Below, piece after piece: positions 60,497-64,000 of a stretch of 64,000 nucleotides of DNA; position 1 is the first letter of the stretch, and each line of letters starts with the position of its first letter. The DNA lies in assembly GCF_001644575.1 (NCBI RefSeq), contig NZ_CP015596.1, forward strand, positions 62,001 through 126,000, given 5' to 3'. The stretch is from Mycobacterium adipatum (GTDB lineage: Bacteria > Actinomycetota > Actinomycetes > Mycobacteriales > Mycobacteriaceae). The translations under genes and the position numbers were made by a program. The notes under the pieces are model-generated. The model saw nothing but the letters and a program-made list of their open reading frames with translations. It made no database searches and was not told the origin of the DNA.

Positions 60497-61108
60497 ATGC
60501 GCAGGCACGGCTGGTCGGGCAACATCCCGGTCGACGACGAGGAAGCGGTCAACCGCATCCTCGCCACCACCCGTGCGGCGATCGACACGCACGGCACGGT
60601 CAGCGTGTCGGAGGTCGCGCAAACCCTCGGTGTCACCCGGCAGACCATCTACCGGTACTTCCCCACCCAGGAAACCCTGCTCTCCGCCACCGCCGTGTCC
60701 TCGGTGGCATCCTTCTTGGACCGGCTGGCCGACCGGCTGGGCTCCATCACCGACCCGACCGAGGCAGTTGTCGAGGGGCTGGCGTACACCCTCGAACAAC
60801 TGCCCCACGACAGATATCTCAGCCTCGTCCTGCAGCCGGGCAAGGCCAGCGCCTTCACCGCGGGAGTCACCTCGGACCTGGCCATCGGATTCGGCCGGTC
60901 GATCCTGGAGCGCTTCGATGTCGACTGGGCCGCAGCGGGTTTCGCCGAAGAAGCACTCAACGAGTTGGTCGAGTTCATGCTCCGGACCCTGCAGTCGTTC
61001 ATCCTCGACCCGGGCAGACCCGCCCGCACCGGCCGCGACCTGCGGGCCTTCCTGAATTCCTGGATCGCCCCCGCGGTCCGGGCCCACGCGAGCGAGCGCA
61101 CATGGTGA
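60497..61108 (+). CDS. TetR-family transcriptional regulator
   Basis: 203 aa from the ATG at 60497 (MRRHGWSGNIPVDDEEAVNR). Helix-turn-helix VSVSEVAQTLGVTRQTIYRY followed by FPTQETLLSATA. Divergent from the Rieske gene across the dyad at 60433-60462, and most likely its repressor. The LacI-family gene begins before this gene's stop (61102), so these two regulators share a transcript. Confidence 0.84.
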   Translation: MRRHGWSGNIPVDDEEAVNRILATTRAAIDTHGTVSVSEVAQTLGVTRQTIYRYFPTQETLLSATAVSSVASFLDRLADRLGSITDPTEAVVEGLAYTLEQLPHDRYLSLVLQPGKASAFTAGVTSDLAIGFGRSILERFDVDWAAAGFAEEALNELVEFMLRTLQSFILDPGRPARTGRDLRAFLNSWIAPAVRAHASERTW

Positions 61109-62103
61109 GCATTCGCGAGGTAGCCGCGGCGGCGGCAGTGTCGGTCGGCACGGTGTCCAACGTGCTCAATTCGCCCGACAAGGTGTCCCCGGCCACCGTC
61201 GCGCGGGTGCAGGCCGCCATCGACGAACTCGGCTTCGTCCGCAACGACGCAGCCCGCCAGCTCAAGGCCGGCCGGTCCCGCAGCGTCGGCCTGGTCGTCC
61301 TCGATGTCGGCAACCCGTTCTTCACCGATATCGCCCGCGGCGCCGGCGCCCGCGCCGCCGAACACAACCTCACCCTGCTGCTGGGCACCTCCGATGACGA
61401 CCCGCAGCGGGAACGCTCCTACATCGATGCGTTCGACGAACAGCGAGTGTTCGGCCTGCTCGTGTCGCCGGTCGGCGACGACTTCGACCGGCTGACGGCG
61501 CTACGCCAGCGCGGCACTCCCGTCGTCCTGGTGGACCGCGACGGATCGGGAACCGATTTCGACTCGGTCGCCGTCGACGACATCGCCGGAGGCACCCTCG
61601 CGGTTGAACACCTGGCAGCCATCGGCCGCCGCCGGATCGCCTTCGTCGGCGGGCCACCCGAGCTGCGCCAGGTGCGTGACCGCCTGCAGGGCGCCCGCAA
61701 CGCACTGGCAGCGGTACCGGATGCGAAGCTGGAGGTCATCTCCACGCCGACGCTGACCGTGCTGGCGGGCCGCGCGGTCGGTGAGCAGATCCGTGACCGA
61801 CCGGCATCGCGCCGACCCGACGGGATCTTCTGCGCCAACGACCTGGTCGCCATCGGGGTGCTCCAGGCGCTCGCCCTGATGGGCGATGTGATGGTGCCCG
61901 GCCATATCGCACTGGTGGGCTATGACGATATCGAGTTCGCCCGCTCCGCCGTGGTCCCGCTGACGTCGATACGCCAGCCCAGTTTCGAGATCGGCAGCAC
62001 CGCAATCGATTTACTGCTCAGAGCGACCGAGAACGCGGGCCGACATCCTCGCCACGTGTTGTTCCAGCCCGAGCTGGTGACCCGACTGTCCACGCAGGCC
62101 TGA
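61102..62103 (+). CDS. LacI-family regulator of the rhamnose operon
   Basis: 333 aa. N-terminal LacI HTH: SIREVAAAAAVSVGTVSNVL then NSPDKVSPATVARVQAAIDE; the periplasmic-binding-like sensor follows (VGLVVLDVGNPFFTDIARGA, VALVGYDDIEF-like DDIEFARS). Probably binds L-rhamnose or a metabolite and controls the mutarotase-permease-isomerase genes via the ATTGAAACGTTTCAAT palindrome at 62179. GTG at 61105 is an equal start alternative. Overlaps the TetR stop by 7 bp. Confidence 0.88.
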   Translation: MVSIREVAAAAAVSVGTVSNVLNSPDKVSPATVARVQAAIDELGFVRNDAARQLKAGRSRSVGLVVLDVGNPFFTDIARGAGARAAEHNLTLLLGTSDDDPQRERSYIDAFDEQRVFGLLVSPVGDDFDRLTALRQRGTPVVLVDRDGSGTDFDSVAVDDIAGGTLAVEHLAAIGRRRIAFVGGPPELRQVRDRLQGARNALAAVPDAKLEVISTPTLTVLAGRAVGEQIRDRPASRRPDGIFCANDLVAIGVLQALALMGDVMVPGHIALVGYDDIEFARSAVVPLTSIRQPSFEIGSTAIDLLLRATENAGRHPRHVLFQPELVTRLSTQA

Positions 62104-62134
62104 ACCCGCCCGGCTGCCCGCGGCCAGCGGGCGC

Positions 62135-62164
62135 TTGACGCACCGGCCGCCGCATGCCTATTGT
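62135..62164 (+). promoter_or_regulatory. Promoter of the rhamnose operon
   Basis: TTGACG (62135-62140) and TATTGT (62159-62164) with an 18-bp spacer resemble a SigA promoter. Transcription would start near 62171, placing the LacI operator just downstream, the classical repression layout. Confidence 0.5.
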
Positions 62165-62178
62165 TGCCCCCATCACAA

Positions 62179-62194
62179 ATTGAAACGTTTCAAT
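62179..62194. promoter_or_regulatory. LacI-type operator
   Basis: ATTGAAACGTTTCAAT is a perfect 16-bp palindrome with the central CG typical of LacI-family sites. It lies 14 bp before the mutarotase ATG and just after the predicted start site. It likely binds the LacI protein encoded immediately upstream. Confidence 0.8.
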
Positions 62195-62207
62195 AAGGGA
62201 GTGGCGA

Positions 62208-62534
62208 ATGGACGACATCCAACGCGTGTGCTTTGTGATGCACCTGAAGCCCGACCGCGTCGACGACTACCTGCAAGCACACACCGAGGTCTGGCCCGAG
62301 ATGCTCGACGCCCTGCGGACCGCCGGCTGGCACAACTACTCGTTGTTCCTGCGCCCCGACGAGGGCATGGTGGTGGGTTACCTGGAAACCGATGATTTCG
62401 CCCGTGCCACCGCCGAGATGAGCCGGACCGCGGTCAACGAGAAGTGGCAGGAACAGATGGCGCAGTACTTCCGCACCGAGGCCCGCCCCGACAGCAGCCT
62501 GGAGCTGCTCACCGAGTACTTCCACCTGGCTTGA
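62208..62534 (+). CDS. rhaM: L-rhamnose mutarotase
   Basis: 108 aa, dimeric alpha/beta barrel (DUF718). RhaM features: VCFVMHLKPDRVDDYLQAHT with the catalytic His, VWPEMLDALRTAGWHNYSLF, and VGYLETDDF. It interconverts alpha- and beta-L-rhamnose. AAGGGAGTGG gives the ribosome-binding site. First gene of the operon behind the LacI operator. Confidence 0.93.
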   Translation: MDDIQRVCFVMHLKPDRVDDYLQAHTEVWPEMLDALRTAGWHNYSLFLRPDEGMVVGYLETDDFARATAEMSRTAVNEKWQEQMAQYFRTEARPDSSLELLTEYFHLA

Positions 62535-62567
62535 TCACCCCCACCTCTGCACACACCTAGGACACCC

Positions 62568-63884
62568 ATGAAAATCGGAGCGCGCTCCACCACCGGCTGG
62601 CGGGCAACCATCGCGGTCGCCATGTCCAACTACATCGAGGCCGGGTCGATCATCGCGATCGCCACCAGCCTCGGGTTCTGGCAGGCCGAATTCGGGATCA
62701 GCAACTTCGCCGTCGGACTGCTCGCCGCCCTGAGCGCCAACGCCTTCGGCGCCGCCATCGGAGCCGCGCTCGGCGGCCCACTCTGTGACCGCTTCGGACG
62801 CAAGGCGATCTACACCTACGACCTGCTGGTGTACATGGCGGGCGTGCTGCTGGCCGCCTTCGCGATGAACTTCACCATGCTGCTCGCGGCGTTCGTCATC
62901 ACCGGCATCGCGGTCGGCGCCGGAGTGCCGGCCTCCTGGACCTACATCGCCGAGCAGGCACCGTCGAACGAGCGCGCCAAGCATGTCGGCACCGCCCAGC
63001 TCGCCTGGTCGGTCGGGCCGTTCATCGGGTTCGCGCTGGCCGCCGCACTGGCACCGCTGGAACTGCTGGGCTCGCGCATCATCTTCGTGCACCTGTTCGT
63101 GGTGGCCGCCATCGTCTGGTGGATCCGGCAGGGCCTGCAGGAATCGCAGATCTGGAAAGACGAGGCTGTCAACGAGTCTCTCGAACTGAGCTCGACGGTC
63201 GGAGCCCGCGGCGTGCGCGGCCTGTTCTCCCGCAAGGTCAACATCACCGCCCTGCTGTTCCTCGGCGGCATCTACCTGTTCTGGAACACCGTCGCCGGCC
63301 AGGCCGGCATCTTCATGCCGCGTGTCTATGACACCGCCGGCCTGCACAGCCCCGTCCAGCAGAACCTGCTGCAGGTGCTGGTGTGGGGGTGCACCGTGGC
63401 CGCCACCTACTTCGGCTTCATGCGCTACGCCGACCGGGTCTCCCAGCGCGCACTCTACGTCTTCGGCGCCGCACTGGGCATCGTCGGCTGGATCGTGCTG
63501 GTCGCCTTCACCGACAGCGGTATCTCCACGATGCTGATCTTCGCTGTGCTGTGGGGTATCTCGGCCGGCATCGGCTGCCAGGCCTTCTACAGCCTGTGGG
63601 CCAGCGAGCTGTTCGCCACGCCGTACCGGGCCAGCGCCCAGGGCGTGATGTTCTTCGTGGTGCGCACTGCCACCGGCCTGCTCAGCTACTTCTTCCCGAC
63701 CATGCTCGCCGCGACCGGGCTGACCACCGTCGGCATCCTGCTCGTCGGACTGCTCACCGTGGCCCTGATCATCGGGGCGGTCTGGGCGCCGCGCACCCAG
63801 GGTAAATCGTTGCAGCAGATCGAATCCGAGCGCTACGGCGCACCGGTCAGCGCGCCGGCACCTGCCCCCATCACCGCAGTCTGA
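62568..63884 (+). CDS. MFS sugar permease, probable L-rhamnose transporter
   Basis: 438 aa, twelve predicted helices; MFS signature GGPLCDRFGRKAIYTYDLLV between helices 2 and 3, and a sugar-porter-like ASWTYIAEQAPSNERAKHVG in helix 4-5. Location between rhaM and the rhamnose isomerase suggests L-rhamnose uptake. It starts 34 bp after rhaM. Confidence 0.85.
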   Translation: MKIGARSTTGWRATIAVAMSNYIEAGSIIAIATSLGFWQAEFGISNFAVGLLAALSANAFGAAIGAALGGPLCDRFGRKAIYTYDLLVYMAGVLLAAFAMNFTMLLAAFVITGIAVGAGVPASWTYIAEQAPSNERAKHVGTAQLAWSVGPFIGFALAAALAPLELLGSRIIFVHLFVVAAIVWWIRQGLQESQIWKDEAVNESLELSSTVGARGVRGLFSRKVNITALLFLGGIYLFWNTVAGQAGIFMPRVYDTAGLHSPVQQNLLQVLVWGCTVAATYFGFMRYADRVSQRALYVFGAALGIVGWIVLVAFTDSGISTMLIFAVLWGISAGIGCQAFYSLWASELFATPYRASAQGVMFFVVRTATGLLSYFFPTMLAATGLTTVGILLVGLLTVALIIGAVWAPRTQGKSLQQIESERYGAPVSAPAPAPITAV

Positions 63885-63891
63885 GGATCAC

Positions 63892-64000
63892 ATGAACACC
63901 CCGCTCGACAATCTCGCCATCGAACTGCCCTCCTGGGCATTCGGCAACTCCGGCACCCGCTTCAAGGTGTTCGGTACCCCCGGCACCCCACGCACCATCG
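63892..64000 (+). CDS. rhaI: L-rhamnose isomerase, 5' end only
   Basis: The 36 codons visible read MNTPLDNLAIELPSWAFGNS then GTRFKVFGTPGTPRT, matching the start of Pseudomonas stutzeri-type L-rhamnose isomerases (recalled: PTWAxGNTGTRF). The gene runs off the window. It would convert L-rhamnose to L-rhamnulose, the first step of catabolism after uptake and mutarotation. It starts 8 bp after the permease stop. Confidence 0.75.
   Translation, partial: MNTPLDNLAIELPSWAFGNSGTRFKVFGTPGTPRTI

Noticed and set aside
1..64000. tRNA, rRNA, CRISPR, prophage or toxin-antitoxin pairs
   Set aside because: No tRNA-like cloverleaf, rRNA stretch, spaced repeat array, phage structural gene or convincing small toxin pair was seen by eye; not a computed search.

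Overview
The window is a GC-rich, gene-dense actinobacterial chromosome segment. It most likely comes from a Mycolicibacterium (rapid-growing mycobacterium related to M. smegmatis). The evidence is a complete ESX-3 type VII secretion operon with PE/PPE and EsxG/EsxH, followed by a block syntenic (from memory) with M. tuberculosis Rv0269c-Rv0276 (polD2, fadD2, fadE6, a/b hydrolase, TetR, VOC, TetR, MpaB-like), plus Rv0307c/Rv0308/Rv0309-, tam- and Rv0293c-like genes, an Acg-family nitroreductase and many TetR regulators. No rRNA, tRNA, CRISPR or phage was seen.

Layout. 1-6.9 kb: cell-envelope and housekeeping genes (exported YkuD-fold protein, PAP2-lipid kinase fusion, PAP2 phosphatase, Nudix hydrolase, trans-aconitate methyltransferase, amidohydrolase, a/b hydrolase). 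6.9-21.3 kb: ESX-3 on the minus strand, in the order eccA3-eccB3-eccC3-PE5-PPE4-esxG-esxH-espG3-eccD3-mycP3-eccE3, mostly with overlapping stop/start codons and an IdeR-like iron box upstream. 21.5-32.6 kb: lipid/acyl-CoA genes and regulators, with a perfect palindromic operator between the VOC and TetR genes, and the LigD-POL-like primase-polymerase. 32.6-36.2 kb: a STAS protein with a 20-codon ORF behind it, and an ECF sigma-SDR-cupin set. 36.3-42.9 kb: a Rieske oxygenase/dehydrogenase pair, an Acg-type nitroreductase with a DosR-like box, a ferritin-like protein, and a DesA-like desaturase behind a 31-bp nested palindrome.

42.9-51.5 kb is the most unusual part: a LysG/ArgP-like regulator followed by an eight-gene operon of the Nit1C (nitrilase-1 cluster) type. 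It encodes an Sll0783/MSMEG_0572 protein, an active-looking nitrilase, an MSMEG_0570 protein, a flavin oxidoreductase, a radical SAM protein with atypical cysteine spacing, a GNAT-PurM fusion, a second nitrilase-fold protein that has lost the catalytic Cys and Glu, and a GT4 glycosyltransferase. Nit1C clusters are linked in the literature to cyanide assimilation and nitrogen-starvation responses. The exact chemistry is unresolved, and the dead nitrilase with the glycosyltransferase looks like an actinobacterial elaboration.

51.5-56.5 kb: thioesterases, F420-type oxidoreductases, an HSL esterase and a rhodanese. 56.5-59.2 kb: a DUF222/HNH (13E12-type) gene cleanly interrupted by an IS3-family element with a 3-bp target duplication. 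59.2-61.1 kb: a second Rieske oxygenase with a divergent TetR. 61.1-64 kb: an L-rhamnose catabolic operon (LacI regulator, palindromic operator, mutarotase, MFS permease, start of L-rhamnose isomerase) running off the window end.

Long ORFs opposite the real genes are abundant, as expected at this base composition, and were not annotated. Locus-tag and family parallels are from memory and were not searched.
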